A stretch of DNA of 64,000 nucleotides from Ligustrum vulgare (GCA_963555705.1 OY743184.1:22480859-22544858); one strand, 5' to 3'. Positions 1 to 12,272 are shown, counted from the first letter of the stretch. The notes: generated from the sequence alone by a model not told the origin. Numbers and translations: made by a program.

Positions 1-850
1 GTGCCTTTTGGATCCTAGCAGGTGGTAGTCTCGATGCTTTTGATTCAGCAATATCAAGTGTATCTGGGTCATCAGATTCGTCTCGATCTGTAGATATTAC
101 TGGGTGCCCAGACTCATCCTGATCGGATTCTTCAGTATTATTGAGACTTTTAGCTTGGTGCTGTTCTTCTTCTGATTTTTCGCTTCCAGTTTCTTCTTTT
201 GGTGGAATTTCCAGTTGATCACCATCTGCTACCTGTAAATCCAAATTTACACAATTAGTATCATCCACTTTCACATTAATTGACTCAAGAACAGTTTGGG
301 TTCTTAGATTGTAAACTCTATAGGCCCTACTATTTTCAGCATAACCCAAAAATATTCCATCATCTGATTTTGAGTCAAATTTTCCTAGGTGTTCTCTATC
401 TTTCAAAATGTAGCATTTACTTCCAAAGGCATGAAAGTAATCAACCCTAGGTTTTCTACCCTTCCAAATTTCATATGCAGTTTGGTTTGTTCCAGATCTA
501 AGCATGACTCTATTGATAATATAACAAGCAGTGTTTATGGCTTCTGCCCAAAATTTCGTGGGCAATTTGTTGCTATTTAGCATGACACGAGCCATCTCTT
601 GTAGAGTTTTATTTTTCCTTTCCACCATTCCATTCTGTTGAGGAGTCTTTGGGGACGAGTACTCATGCTTGATCCCATATTGGATACAAAAATCAGCAAA
701 CTCGGAGTTTTCAAACTCTCTTCCATGATCACTTCTGATCCTTTTGACTCTTACCTGTTCGTCGGCCTTTTCATTGCTCAATTTCTGAAAAATATTAACA
801 AAATCTTCAAAGGTATCAGATTTATCCCGAATAAACATGACCCAGGTGTA
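1..850 (-). pseudogene. copia integrase catalytic core and C-terminal region
   Basis: Reading minus-strand codons downstream of the TGA at 851-853 gives an open frame to the window edge. It contains the retroviral integrase core: a Val-Asp-Asp-Phe-Ser start, then Arg-Ser-Asp-His-Gly-Arg-Glu-Phe-Glu, then Ser-Pro-Lys-Thr-Pro-Gln-Gln-Asn-Gly-Met-Val-Glu-Arg-Lys, which supplies the expected DD35E residues. The copia-type region after the core follows (Tyr-Phe-His-Ala-Phe-Gly-Ser-Lys-Cys, then Gly-Ile-Phe-Leu-Gly-Tyr), and an acidic linker rich in Glu, Asp and Ser precedes the missing reverse transcriptase. The frame is open for over 280 codons, so decay is recent. Confidence 0.9.
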
Positions 851-1700
851 TCAGGAGAAATCATCAACACACACATAAATATACCACTTTCCACCAATAC
901 TTTCCTTTTGTATAGGACCCATCAAATCCATGTGAATTAGTTCAAGTATATGAGAGGTATTAACAGATGTACCTGATTTGTGTTGACTTTTGATTTGCTT
1001 ACCCTTTTGACAATCACCACAGATTTCATCTGGAATATTGTTTATGCTGGGTAAGCCTCTCACAGCTTGTAGTCTGGTTAGCTTCATGAGGTCATGGTAG
1101 TTTAGATGCCCTAATCTGTTATGCCACAGTTTCTCATTTTTTTGTCTTAACAGAATTGTAAGTTTTGAGACTCTCAAGTGTATAGCATTTGTCTCTAGAT
1201 CTAACTCCCTTAAACAACACACTTTTTAACGGGTTAGACTTCTTGTCACAATTTAAAACCTTGCAATATTCTTTTGAAAACACAACAAGCAAGTTATCAT
1301 CACATAGTTGTCCTACATTGATCAAGTTTTCCTTAAGTCCTATAACATATAAGACATTTGTTAATGTAGGCAGTCCCTTGATGTTGATGACACCAGATCC
1401 ATCTATCTTTCCCTTTTGGCCATCACCAAATGTAATAGCACCTGTTTCGCCTTTTTCAAAATGTGTTAGTAGAGAGAGATCACCTATCATGTGTCTAGAA
1501 CATCCACTATCAAAATACCATGTGTTAGGAACCAAGGCACTCAAAGACAATTGAACTACATAAGCATTAGTTCGAATTTTCTTCTCTTGTCTAGAAACAA
1601 GTCTTCTTTTGTGTGAATTGATTAATTTCAAGTACTCATGACACCTAAATACATCATGACCAGATTTAGCACAAAAATTACAGAATACCTGGAAAATAGA
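851..1700 (-). pseudogene. copia second zinc knuckle, protease and pre-integrase
   Basis: A second CX2CX4HX4C knuckle reads C-N-F-C-A-K-S-G-H-D-V-F-R-C near 1640-1690. It is followed by an aspartic protease region with Trp-Tyr-Phe-Asp-Ser-Gly-Cys-Ser-Arg-His-Met, in which Asp-Ser-Gly is the active site. Downstream come Phe-Gly-Asp-Gly and the copia GAG_pre-integrase segment with His-Asn-Arg-Leu-Gly-His and a Cys-x-x-Cys, forming the HHCC zinc finger of integrase. The reading shifts frame between the protease part (about 1134-1690) and the pre-integrase part (about 851-1222). A TGA at 851-853 stands where the family has Arg, consistent with CGA to TGA deamination. Confidence 0.88.
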
Positions 1701-1820
1701 TGTATCATGCCGACTTTGTTGAGGTTGAAATTTCCTGCCGTTCTGATGGACAAACTCATCTGGCTTGTACAGATTCGGCTGAAATTGTCTTCTTGTATAG
1801 TTCCAGGCTGGATGTAAGTT

Positions 1821-2575
1821 TTAAGTCCCAGACGCATCTGTATGATTTCTATTCTGTTCCATGTACCTGTATCCAGATTCTCTTATAAAGTATATTTTAT
1901 GGTCATGATTTTTACCTTTACCTTCATATCCAAGACCTATTTTTAGGCTGACAGGTCTGCCACTGTTCAGGATTTCATCAAGCTGGACGGATCCACGTGC
2001 CAACTTCTTGATTTTGTCTTGTGCTTTAGAAAGTTCTGAACTTAATCTGCTTACCTCATTTTGTTTCATCATCTGAGACTGCAGATACGTCGTCCAGTTG
2101 TCGTTCCCTGCTGTGCTCAGTGAAGGCCTGTAACAGTTGAATCTTCTCTTCTGCATCTTGAAGTTCCTTCCTCAAGTTTTTAGTCTTTGGTCCGGATTTA
2201 TCTGCATAAGAAGAGTTACCAGATTCAGTACCAGACAACAGTAAAGCAGTAAGGGTAGTTACCTGTTTTTTAGAATTGCTGCTGTCTGATTCTGATTTAT
2301 CTGAGTCTCCATCACTCCATGTAACATTCATGGCCTTCCTTCCCTTGGCCTTCTTTTGAATATTAGGACAATCAACTGCAATGTGTCCATATCCTTCACA
2401 TTCTCTGCATTGGATTCGACTCATAGGCTTCCTTTCAGACGTGTTGGCATTATTCTTTGGATAGAAATTATTTTTCTTCCATTGTTTTATATTCTGGCCT
2501 TGAAGATTTGTGGATCTTTCTTTTAGTTTGCCCTTGAGGAACCTTTTAAATTGTCTGGTGAGAAGTACGAAATTT
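1821..2575 (-). pseudogene. copia gag C-terminal part, first CCHC zinc knuckle
   Basis: The segment at 2340-2424 encodes C-R-E-C-E-G-Y-G-H-I-A-V-D-C, a CX2CX4HX4C nucleocapsid knuckle. It is followed by Asn-Val-Thr-Trp-Ser-Asp-Gly-Asp-Ser-Asp and a Ser/Asp-rich tail typical of SIRE-like gag. Upstream, a basic stretch ending Lys-Gly-Lys-Leu-Lys-Glu-Arg is in the same frame. A predicted coiled coil (Leu-Arg-Lys-Glu-Leu-Gln-Asp-Ala-Glu-Glu) follows, and the frame changes around 2060-2110 to continue to about 1821. These breaks mark an inactive copy. Confidence 0.85.
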
Positions 2576-3288
2576 CATCTTCGTCTGTCTCGCCAAAGTC
2601 GTCTGGATTCGCACAGTTTGTCTTGAAGGAAATCCCTGGTGATTTGTCCTTCTTTCTTCAGGCCAGATTTAACTCATAGGTCATCAATGACCCTACAAGT
2701 TCCTCAACTCGCATGATTGAAAGATCCTTGCTTTCTTCAATTGCTGTCACTTTTGCATGGAACCTGTCTGGTAAAGATCTAAGGATCTTTTGTACAATCT
2801 GCTCATTTGAGTAGGTTTTCCCAAGTGCTTCAGCTGAGTTGGTGAGATCACTAAATCTGACATAGAAGCTTTTGAAGTCTTCTTTCTCATCCATAGATAG
2901 TTGTTCAAATCCCAAAGTGATCATCTGCAACTTGGAGGTTTTGACAGCATTGGTTCCTTCGTTTGCAATTTTCAAAGCATCCCATGCTTCCTTGGCGGTC
3001 CTTAAAGAGGAGATGAGTCTGAATTGACCTGGATCAACCAAAGAAACAATAGTGTTAAGTGCCTTAGAATTCCAATTTGCATTAGCTAATTTATCTGCAG
3101 TATAAGTACTTCTAGCTATAGTTGTAACAACACCTCCAGCAGTGACAGTGGGTGCTGTGTAACCTTCAAGAACAGAAGTCCAACAACGTTCATCAATAGA
3201 TTGAATAAAAATTTCCATACGGATTTTCCAATATACATAATTATTACCAGTTAACAGAGGTGGCCTAAGAGATGCAGAATTTTCTATT
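2575..3288 (-). pseudogene. copia gag N-terminal capsid region
   Basis: The longest open part (2658-3218) encodes a UBN2-type copia gag with Ala-Trp-Asp-Ala-Leu, Lys-Leu-Gln-Met-Ile-Thr and a later Ile-Leu-Arg-Ser-Leu-Pro-Asp-Arg-Phe. In-frame codons extend upstream to 3288, where Ile (ATA) stands before Glu-Asn-Ser-Ala-Ser. The original start was probably ATG there, about 35 bases from the primer-binding site. The frame ends in TGA at 2658-2660 and would otherwise continue through Asp-Glu-Asp-Glu-Ile-Ser-Tyr to a frameshift near 2560. Gag packages the element RNA in cytoplasmic particles; this copy cannot make an intact product. Confidence 0.88.
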
Positions 3289-3323
3289 TAGACAACCGGA
3301 TCTCACTTTCTAGAAGTGAACCC

Positions 3324-3335
3324 GCTCTGATACCA
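3324..3335 (-). other. primer-binding site (initiator tRNA-Met)
   Basis: On the minus strand this reads TGGTATCAGAGC, the standard plant retrotransposon site complementary to the 3' end of initiator tRNA-Met. It is two bases from the LTR terminus TG at 3338, which fixes the orientation and the LTR boundary. Confidence 0.93.
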
Positions 3336-3337
3336 AT

Positions 3338-4580
3338 TGAAAATTTGAGGTTGTCTAACTGTTAATAAAGGACTATCATAGATGTGTCTGGACAGTAATC
3401 AGTTAACAGTAATTCGTTAAGTTTGTTTAGCGCGGCACCAGGTGAATCTTGCTCAGGCAGATTCGTCTGAATAGTAAAACGTAAACAATAAAAATAAATT
3501 GTGGGAAATATTAAATAGACAAGAGCACAATAATTTGAGCTTAACGTGGGAAAAAACCCTAACAGGGAAAACTCACGGTTCGCATCCTAGGAACAAAAAC
3601 AAATCACTATATAAGGAAAGAGTTTACACAGATCAATCTAAACTACAGGATAAATCTACGCATAGACTTTATCAAATATCCAAGAAATAGATCACTCCCT
3701 GATCCTTCTGTGGTATGTAATGTGAGCTGGCGTCTCACCACTCTTCAGTAGTTTTCTTTGACTCTCCAACACTTTTCAGCAACACGAACTCCCATTCGAT
3801 CTTGATCCAAACCTCCCATTTGATCTTCACGCTGAAATTCTTTCCTCCTCTAAGTGATTGAATCCTCCTCCCGGAGTATTGAAATCACAACACAATTGAA
3901 GCTTTAATTATATTTGCACCATACAAAAATTAAGCTTCAAGACTTCGAAAGTGGACGTGTATTTTTGTAAGCACCACACGGGTTTTTTTATTCTACACGT
4001 CACACAAAAAACGTCCCCTTTTTCCTTCTCTTTATAGTGCAATTAGGTTTTCTTGATTCCCAAGTTTTCTTTATTGCATAAGATCTCTACTACCTGCAAA
4101 ACATGGTAGAGATAATTAGTAAAAGGTAAGATAGTTATCCTTAAATAAATCTTACCATGAATAATGATAATGTTAAATCATAGAAGATCTTACCATTTAT
4201 CAATCAAGTGATAAACCTTGATATTTATCACCATATTTTCGGCCCCTATGAATATTCTTCACAATCAAGATTTTCGACCTTATAAATTTACCCTATACAA
4301 AGATAAGATTAAAAAATATTCTTGACCATATCAAGAAGATACTTACCATATCTTGAATAAGCTTAAGTATCAAGAATAAACACAAAATATATCACAAGAT
4401 AATCACATCAATATTTCGAGATTATGATCAATATTTTCGAGATTATGATCAAATCAATATCACTATTTTCTTGATCATTATCTTTCCAAAAATGTTTTCC
4501 TCGAAAATAAATATTTGCATAATTTAATTAAACTTAATAAATTACCAAATACACGTATTTAGTAATTAAATCAAGTTTCA
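3338..4580 (-). repeat. 5' LTR of the SIRE-like copia element
   Basis: The LTR starts with TG at 3338, next to the PBS. A minus-strand TATAAAG at about 4031-4037 is a plausible promoter, placing transcription start near 4000. A leader-like segment with GTGGGAAAA and CCCTAACAGGG lies at 3540-3570, as in many plant copia LTRs. The far end is estimated at a CA near 4580; no second LTR is in the window for comparison. Confidence 0.65.
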
Positions 4581-5160
4581 TGAAATTACACATTCGTGAA
4601 AAATAGGAAATGCCAATTATATAAAATTAACAATTTTAAATTTATAAAATTAAAATAAATAAATGAACAAAATGAGTAAATTAATAAAATTAATTTATCG
4701 AAACCCAAAGTTGTAAAAATTAAAAGGATTTAATTGAATTTACTTAAAAATATCGGATATATATTATTTATTTCAAAAGTAAAACATTTACCTTTAGTAT
4801 TTGAGATGATTTTAAGAATGATATGCTTAGAGTTTGCTCTCATTTGTTAACTTGTATTAAACTTCCCGTTGAGATCTTGAATTTGACACATATATCATAT
4901 ATTTTTGGATTTCAATATAATGCAATAATTATCAAAAGAATAAAAATAATCTACAATTTGTTATAAACTAGAGATAAAAAGAGAGAATAATAAAGACACC
5001 AATAAACTTTTGTATTTTATTATGAACTAGAGACCTATATATATATATATATATAAGGGAGAATAGGGTTATACAAAGTAATAATGTCTAGGATTACATG
5101 GGTACAATTGTCATTCACCAATACAAGATAATATTTACAACACTCCCCCTTGAAAGACAT
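4581..5160. other. AT-rich stretch without recognised gene
   Basis: AT-rich DNA with a short (TA)n tract at about 5037-5055. No coding pattern or RNA gene was seen. It may belong to the element that carries the repeats starting at 5168. Confidence 0.5.
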
Positions 5161-5167
5161 ATTACAA

Positions 5168-5735
5168 AATTAAAACCTTGTTTGATAAAAATCTAATATT
5201 GGGACAAAAATATCAAATGAAGGAAAAAGAGTACAGTTTTTATTGGAGTATTAAGACAAATACTGCCTCCTTAAAACCTTATCAGGAAAACCCAATGGCA
5301 CAGAACCTTGACTACGGAAAAACAGTACAACCACTCCTCTTGATGTTGATCACTGTAAATCATTGAGTCGTCACGTCCCAATTCTGTGAACCAATTTCTT
5401 GAATGTAGATGTTGGCAATACTTTTGTGGATAAATCTGCTACATTGTCACTTGAGAGAATTTATTGAAAATTATGGAGTATTTTGATACTGCCTCGTTAA
5501 AACTTTGTCAGAAAAACCTAGTGGGATAAAACTTGAACAAAGAAAAAAAGCACAGCTACTCCCACTGATTTAATCAGTATTGAATCATCTATATCTTGAT
5601 CTTTTCAGGAGTCTCGTATAGGAGAGTATATCAATAGACATTGATAGCAGCTACCTCATTAAAAACCTTTCTAGGAAAACCCTGTAGAACAAAACCTCAG
5701 TTAAGGAAAAAAAAAAGTGTAGCGCATATTAGCTC
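5168..5735 (+). repeat. four diverged copies of a ~70-bp module
   Basis: Copies begin near 5168, 5262, 5488 and 5650. Each reads approximately as CCTC-TTAAAACCTT, then AGGAAAACC, GGGACAAAACCTT and AAGGAAAAA-AGTACAG, and most are followed within 30 bases by a CTCCCCCT-like string. Spacing is irregular (94, 226 and 162 bases). The module looks like part of a plant LTR-retrotransposon leader or untranslated region. Its function is unknown. Confidence 0.6.
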
Positions 5736-6146
5736 CCCCTCATGGGAACATTACAATTATGTTGACATTGTATTTGTATACTTTGATCAAACAAGTTTCT
5801 TAAAAATTTGAATTATATGTTTCAAATATATTTAATCTTTCAAGGATTATATTGTATGCTTCAAGCATTGTATATGTTTCACATTGAAATTGTCAAATTG
5901 CTACCACCAAATTTAAGTTGTGAAACTTTAGATTAGTAACGATTTCTATATTTCAAATATACTTTCTAATCATTTCACCACAATTCCAAAGTACCGAGGT
6001 ATTGATTACGCCTTTTAATCTCATACATTGGTACTTCAAAGAATACTCCCAAAGTACCGAGTTGATGATCATACATTTTGATGTCACTTATCAGTACATC
6101 AAAGAGCGCAAACTAATAATTAGAGTCAATCATCTTTCAGTATTTA
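5736..6146. other. AT-rich flank of the long solo LTR
   Basis: No gene is seen. The string CAAAGTACCGAG appears twice near 5990 and 6050. The last five bases, ATTTA (6142-6146), are the target duplication of the adjacent LTR-like unit. Confidence 0.5.
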
Positions 6147-8612
6147 TGTCAAAACCCCAAAATTTAGGTTTTTTTTTTTTTTTTTCAAATAGGCTGATGG
6201 CTACTAGAAGCCTCTGTTTGAATTGAGAACATAGCTGCAGGCGACTACTAGTAGCTTATTTTCTGAAACAGGGCAAATTTAATAATTTTTCCAAAAACTC
6301 TTTCTAAACATATTTAGAACCATTTTAATTGTTCTAAACGATGAGTTTACCCTGTTAAACATTTTAGGATCATCATCCTTACATTGACATTAATATTTTA
6401 ATAACAATTGAGTCAAAACATTTTAAAAATGCCATAAGAATGATAATTAAACATCATGAGGAACTTTAAAATATAAGGCCTATTTATTTATAAAATTCTA
6501 CTTATACATTTCAAAACCAAGACCCAATTAAACTTTAAACTTTTAAATACTAAAAGAATAAGAATTTCATTCCAAAATAGTTTTGAGTACAAAAGGGCTT
6601 AATCTTTTCTCTCTTTTGATTACCAATAAGTACTCTTCAGTCTCGACTGCATTCTCCATGGGGAATTCAAATGCCCATTAAATAAATGCTCCATTGCCTA
6701 TAAAAAGAGATATGAAACAACTATGAACCACATGGTCCAATGAATAAAACTTGATAAATGTAATAAGAGATTAATTTCAAAATAAAGCGTATGAAGTCAT
6801 AAAACATTCTTTCATTCTAAATCTTTTCTCGTCAAACCTTAACTTGAACATAATTCATACACTTTATCTTTTAACTTTGACATTATATTTCATGTAAGTG
6901 AATGAAATCACAATCATATGAACATATCATTTAATAATCAACTCATTTCACACTCACGACCTTTAGTTCCAAATTGCTACATTTAGATAAACAATATCAT
7001 ATTTATGGAATGAATGTAATGCATGGTGTGATACACATAAATGATATGAAACTCATTTTTATTTTTCAATCTTTTCTTTCTTTCTTCTTTCTTTCTTTCA
7101 AAAATGACATGAATGAGAAATACAATATTTTTCTTTTCAAAAGATCTCTTTTTCGTTTCTCTTAAGGGGCCCTTCCATCATTAGGGTCATACACCGCGCG
7201 CAAAAGTGCTTTCTACAGCACAAGGTCACAAGAGTGTTCTTTACACTCACAAGTTTGCTAACTCGACTTCTCTTCTTCTTTTCTTGAGCACTTGGCTCAG
7301 GAGCATGCTAGCTCGAATGGGACTTACTCCCATAATAGACACTCATACTTTCGACTTAGCATCCATGTCAAACAGGCGCCCATACACCCTAAGTGTAACC
7401 AAGACCGAAAGTCATGTTGCATGTTTTAAATGAATCTTTCTTTCTTCTAAGGGCATCTAATAGCCCGTGACCTCAAATAGGGACTTTCTCCCTAGGTGTA
7501 CAACCTAAATAGGGATTCTTTAAAGTTTTAAAATCATTTGAAAGATCTTATACATAATTATTTCTTCACATTTTGAAAACACGTTAATTTGCTCTTTTAT
7601 TTGAAATGATCATGCATGCTTGTGATGATGAGATGAAATACTATTCATCAAATATCACATGAAAGACTTTACATAATAATATTCAATCAAATATTGAAAC
7701 ATAATATCTCATCCTTAGCTTAACACATAAAGGATCAAGGTCAAGTCTTTCACTATAGAATAAGTTTCCTATGTTTAATATATAGCATCTCAACCTTTGA
7801 GTTACTTCCTAGATGCTAAATTTAGTAGTTTCATCAAAATCTTGATTCTAATTTGTAGGTGATCACAAAGTTAAGAAAGTAACCCAAATAGACTTTACAT
7901 CACTTATGTCACTTTTTACTACACTTCCCAATTGTGTAATGACATAAAATATATTCTAAACCTATAGCAAGGTTTCATCATAAGTATCGTAACTTAAAAT
8001 CTCCAAAATCCATTTCTAAGATCCTTATAATCATCATAAATCCAAATCAATCACAATAGATTTTTCATCTATAAGTATACATATTTGAACACATAAAATC
8101 ATAAGGATTGATTCTAACATAGGGCATATCAATTCACAGGCTTTAGATATAACATCTAGCTATCATTCATTTCTAAAAACTTCAACAAGTCTCATCTTAA
8201 CATACTTTCATAATTTCATATTATTATCTCCATAGCTATAATCTTCAAATCTGAAATTCTTATACATACAACATAAAAATATGTTTAGACCATAAAATAT
8301 CAACATCATATGTCTAAAAACTCAAAACTCAAATTCATACTTAAACATAATTATCTCCTAATCTGAATTTACATATATGCGACCTCAAAAGAATGTTTAA
8401 TCCGTAAGATATCAACATCATATATTCAAACCTCAAAATCCGAATCATACCTTAAGAATAAACATCTTCAAATCTGAATTTTACACTTTATAAGCATGGA
8501 TATAAGTCATGATACTTCATCACTAAATGTCCATAACTTCAATTCTTTCTTATACCAACATACTAACTTAAAGTAGGATTTCATATGCCATTGTACTTGA
8601 CATAAAAACTTA

Positions 8613-9398
8613 GGTGGCGTTCTGTTTGTATTTTATTTTGTATTTTCATTTTCGAAAATGTTTTATGTTTCCAGTTTTTATTTTTGTTTTCAAATTTGCA
8701 GAAAACGCGTTTGGTTTGTCATTTCTGAAAACTGTTTTTGAAAATAAAAAGCTGAAAAACACGTTTTGTTTGAAATTTTGCAGAATACTACTTAAACCAT
8801 TTTTAATTAATTTACTTACAGAATAATACTAGCTCAAACTCAAATTTCCTTTCACAATACACTGAAAATATGATTTACCTGCAACACACTAATGTGAGCA
8901 TTAAGAGTTTATATTAACACAGCTTGGTCAAGTCTGGGATTTGAGGAAGTTTTGGTTCTATTAAAATCCAGAAAATGCAAGTTCTTTCAAAATCACCAGA
9001 GTCCATTTATCAAGGCATTTTTTGAAATATAACAACAAGAATTTTCACTTAATTTTTTTTTTTTTTTTTTTTTGTAATGTTGATATTGAATTCAATAAAA
9101 CTTTATTTAGGCCTAATTCCAAGTTAGGAGAATTCTTAAAAAAAAAAAAAAATTAAATTTAGTTTCAAGTTAAGATAATTCTCAAAAAAAAAAAAATCTC
9201 AAAACGCGTTTTTCGCGTTTTGAACATTTTTAGTTGAAATACACACAAAATACACAAAACGAGATTATGGACGTTTTGTATTTTGTGTACAATTTTTTTT
9301 TCCAAAATGCGTTTTCGAAAATGATAAAGAGAACGCGTTTTTAGTATTTTCGAAAATAAAAACATAAACGATCTCAAAATAGTAAAGAGAACATGACC
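8613..9398. mobile_element. PIF/Harbinger (Tourist-like) MITE, family A
   Basis: The ends are GGTGGCGTTCTGTTTG and, inverted at the right, GGTCATGTTCTCTTTAC. Both are flanked by TTA (8610-8612 and 9399-9401), the three-base target duplication of PIF/Harbinger elements. The interior is rich in CGAAAA, AACGCG and similar strings in both orientations. The same family sits at 53036-54160. Confidence 0.7.
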
Positions 9399-10098
9399 TT
9401 AAATTCTAAGATCCTTTATACAAAATCAGCAATTTAAAACTTCATGTTAATCCTCATCTTTGCATCTTCACATTCTTTAAGTTAAACATCTAATTTATAT
9501 ATAAAGTTCCATAATGCAAGTTAAACATCCTTTATACAAAATGCATGTTCTTTCAAAACCACCAGAGTCCATTTATCAAGGCATTTTTTGAAATATAACA
9601 ATAAGAATTCTCACTTAATTTTTTTTTTTTTTTGTAATGTTGATATTGAATTCAATAAAACTTTATTTAGACCTAGTTCTAAGTTAGGATAATTCTTAAA
9701 AAAAAAAAAAAAAAAAAAAAATTATTTTAAGTTTAATTTCAAGTTAAGATAATTCTCCAAAAAAAAAAAAAAATCTCAAAACGCGTTTTTCGCATTTTGA
9801 ACATTTTTAGTTGAAATACACACAAATTGCTCACAACGAGATTTTGGACGTTTTGCTTTTAGTGTACAATTTTTTTTTTTTCCAAAATGCGTTTTCGAAA
9901 TTGATAAAGAGAATGCGTTTTTAGTGTTTTCGAAAATAAAAACAGAAATCAACCTCAAAATAGCAAAGATAACATGACCTTAAATTCTAAGATCCTTTAT
10001 ACAAAATCAGCAACTTAAAACTTCATGTTAATTCTCATCTTTGCATCTTCACATTCTTTAAGTTAAACATCTAATTTATATATAAAATTCCATAAGAA
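8974..10098 (+). repeat. 565-bp direct tandem duplication
   Basis: About 8974-9538 is repeated at about 9541-10098, starting GTTCTTTCAAAA and ending near ATCTAATTTATATATAAA. Each copy holds the right half of the Harbinger MITE plus about 140 bases of host LTR sequence. The copies differ by scattered substitutions and poly(A)/poly(T) length. ORFs predicted here are shadows of the repeat. Confidence 0.8.
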
Positions 10099-10757
10099 CT
10101 TTCTAAGGCATACTTCATTTATACATTTCATCAAACACCTAGAAAGTACTTGCAATTATAACTTTAGTCTTGGCATAATATTTATTTAATCATTATACAT
10201 TATCACAACCAACCAAAAATGGCATAAATTACCTCAAGAGTTCACCATCAAGCCTAAATAAATATCCAACTTAAAATCAGCTTTAAGGTATGAATAAATC
10301 TAATTTAAAGTGGTGTTTTAGGCTCATCTATCATAGGGACAACAACTTAGTTTCAACCAAACTTTGAAATAAGTCTTTAAAACATATCTTCTTTACTCAT
10401 AACTTTCACATAATGCCATCAACATTAAAATTAAATATCCCCATTCAAGAATTAGATTTATAGCATCTATAACTACCATATACACATTTAATTACCTTCA
10501 TTTAAGTTTCAAGATCAGCACTTAAACTTTTTGTCAATATCAACTTCTAATACTTTTTAACCTTCATCCAAACATTTCTCCACTTATAATCATATTCAAA
10601 ATATATCTAATGGTTGTTATCATTCTTAAAACATAATTCCCAACATCTAAAATATAGCACAAAATCAACATAACTCAACAAAGTCATTGTTGTTTCACTC
10701 AAACATTTTCATAAGAACAAGATCCATAACCTTAACATTCTTTAGTCTTTAAATCAA

Positions 10758-11520
10758 GGGTTAATTGCACTTTATACTACATTTTTTTGGGTTAACCCGA
10801 TTGCTCACCAAGCCACCACCGCACAACCATCAAGCCACCACCCGCATCAACCCCTACCACCGGCATCAACCACCACCGAATTACGGTGGTCATCCCATGT
10901 TGATAATAGTTTTGTACCGAGCGCGATTTAACAATTTTCGTGTAGATATTTTAGGCGGTGATGTTGATGCGGTGATGTTCAGTGTTGCTCTCCATTTTAT
11001 TTATTTATTTATTGGTTATCTGGTAGCTTTTTATGCTGGTGGTTGGTGGTGGCAGAAGTGGTGTGGTGGTGGTGGTTGTGGGGGTGAGTGAGGGTGGTGA
11101 TGCTCATGTGCGGTGTGGGGCTGTGGCGGAGAGGGATTATGGTGACGTCTTGGTGATGTGATGGTGAAGATGATGGTGATGGTGGTGGTGGTTGGGGGTG
11201 GTAGCTTCAATGAGGTAGGTAGTGGGGCTAGTAGTGTTGCCGGTGGAGTCCTTCACCGTCATATTAGAGACAAAGTATCATACTCAAAGCGTAAAGTTTC
11301 AAGTTGTGATACTACAATTTCATCCAAAGTATCATAAAAATTTGATAAAGTTTTAAGTTATGATACCAAAAATTTAAAAATATCATAAGTATCATGACGT
11401 GATACTTGATGAAAAAAGTATTTTTCCAAAAAAAAAAATTGAAGTATTTTTCAGTTTTTTTTAAAAATGTAGTAAATTTCAATTATGATACAAAAAGTTA
11501 GGTATTTGTGCAAACGACCC
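10758..11520. mobile_element. Mutator-like (MULE) non-autonomous element
   Basis: The termini are GGGTTAATTGCAC and, inverted, GGGTCGTTTGCAC. The flanking 9-bp direct repeats TTAAATCAA (10749-10757 and 11521-11529) are identical, as expected for Mutator-like elements. The interior at 10800-11220 is GC-rich with CCACCA and GGTGGT runs, unlike its AT-rich surroundings. The ORF at 10765-11091 is low-complexity and not counted as a gene. Confidence 0.8.
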
Positions 11521-12158
11521 TTAAATCAACTTAAAGCTGAACTTTTATACATGAAGCTCATTAACAAGCTTAAGCCTTAAGAGAGAACATGATTTAGTGT
11601 ACAATATCAATTTAAATCATGGTTTAATATTTCTATATGAAAATTAAGTCTCAAATCTTAGTAAATTCACTCAAAGTGACAATTTAAGGGCATTCAAAAA
11701 TAGAAAACAACAACTTAATTCTCCCTTTAAATCTGAATTCTAATACATGTAGCTTCACACCCAAGCTTAAATCATGAAATAGAATAACCTTAATCCTAAT
11801 TCAACATCCCCACTTAAAAATTGGATTTAAGGTATGAATAACTCTAATTTGAAGTGGTAATTTGCGCCCTTCTATCATAAAAACAACAACTTTATTTTTC
11901 ACAAATTTGAAATAAGTCATTAAAACATATTTCCTTCACTCACACCTTTCATCAAACACTTAGAAGGTGATTTTTGGTTTTAACATAAATCTTGGTATAT
12001 GGGTTATCAATTCAACACTCATTTATAAGAAATACATCAAATAGTAAAATCATGTAAAAATCTTCCATACCATATTAGAAACTAACTCAATTAAAATATA
12101 AACCAAGTTTTACTCACCTTCTAACTCAAATATGATAATTTAAGCATTTATCCATTCA

Positions 12159-12272
12159 ATTAATTAACCAAGTGTTAGGGTAACTTCAATATACTAAAAA
12201 TCTTACTTTTTAATTAACCAAGTATTAGGGTAACTTCAATATACTAAAAATCTTACTTCTTTATCTAAGAAT
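12159..12272 (+). repeat. ~58-bp tandem duplication
   Basis: A segment beginning TTAACCAAGT and ending AAAAATCTTACTT occurs twice in direct succession with one or two differences. Confidence 0.8.

Larger units (their letters stand above)
1..4580 (-). mobile_element. Ty1/copia LTR retrotransposon, SIRE/Maximus-like, 5' part
   Basis: The element runs on the minus strand and is cut by the window start. From right to left it shows a 5' LTR, a primer-binding site, gag with two CCHC zinc knuckles, protease, pre-integrase zinc region and integrase. Reverse transcriptase and RNase H would lie beyond position 1. Two separated zinc knuckles and gag beginning close to the PBS suggest the SIRE/Maximus lineage, which is inference. 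The copy is dead: the gag start has become ATA, there are in-frame TGA codons at about 2658 and 851, and frameshifts near 2560 and 2060-2110. The outer LTR end near 4580 is only estimated. Confidence 0.9.

Noticed and set aside
389..1554. plus-strand ORFs opposite the copia element
   Set aside because: Shadow frames of minus-strand integrase and protease.
10765..11091. 108-codon ORF in the GC-rich MULE interior
   Set aside because: Low-complexity composition, no recognisable domain, starts at the MULE end.
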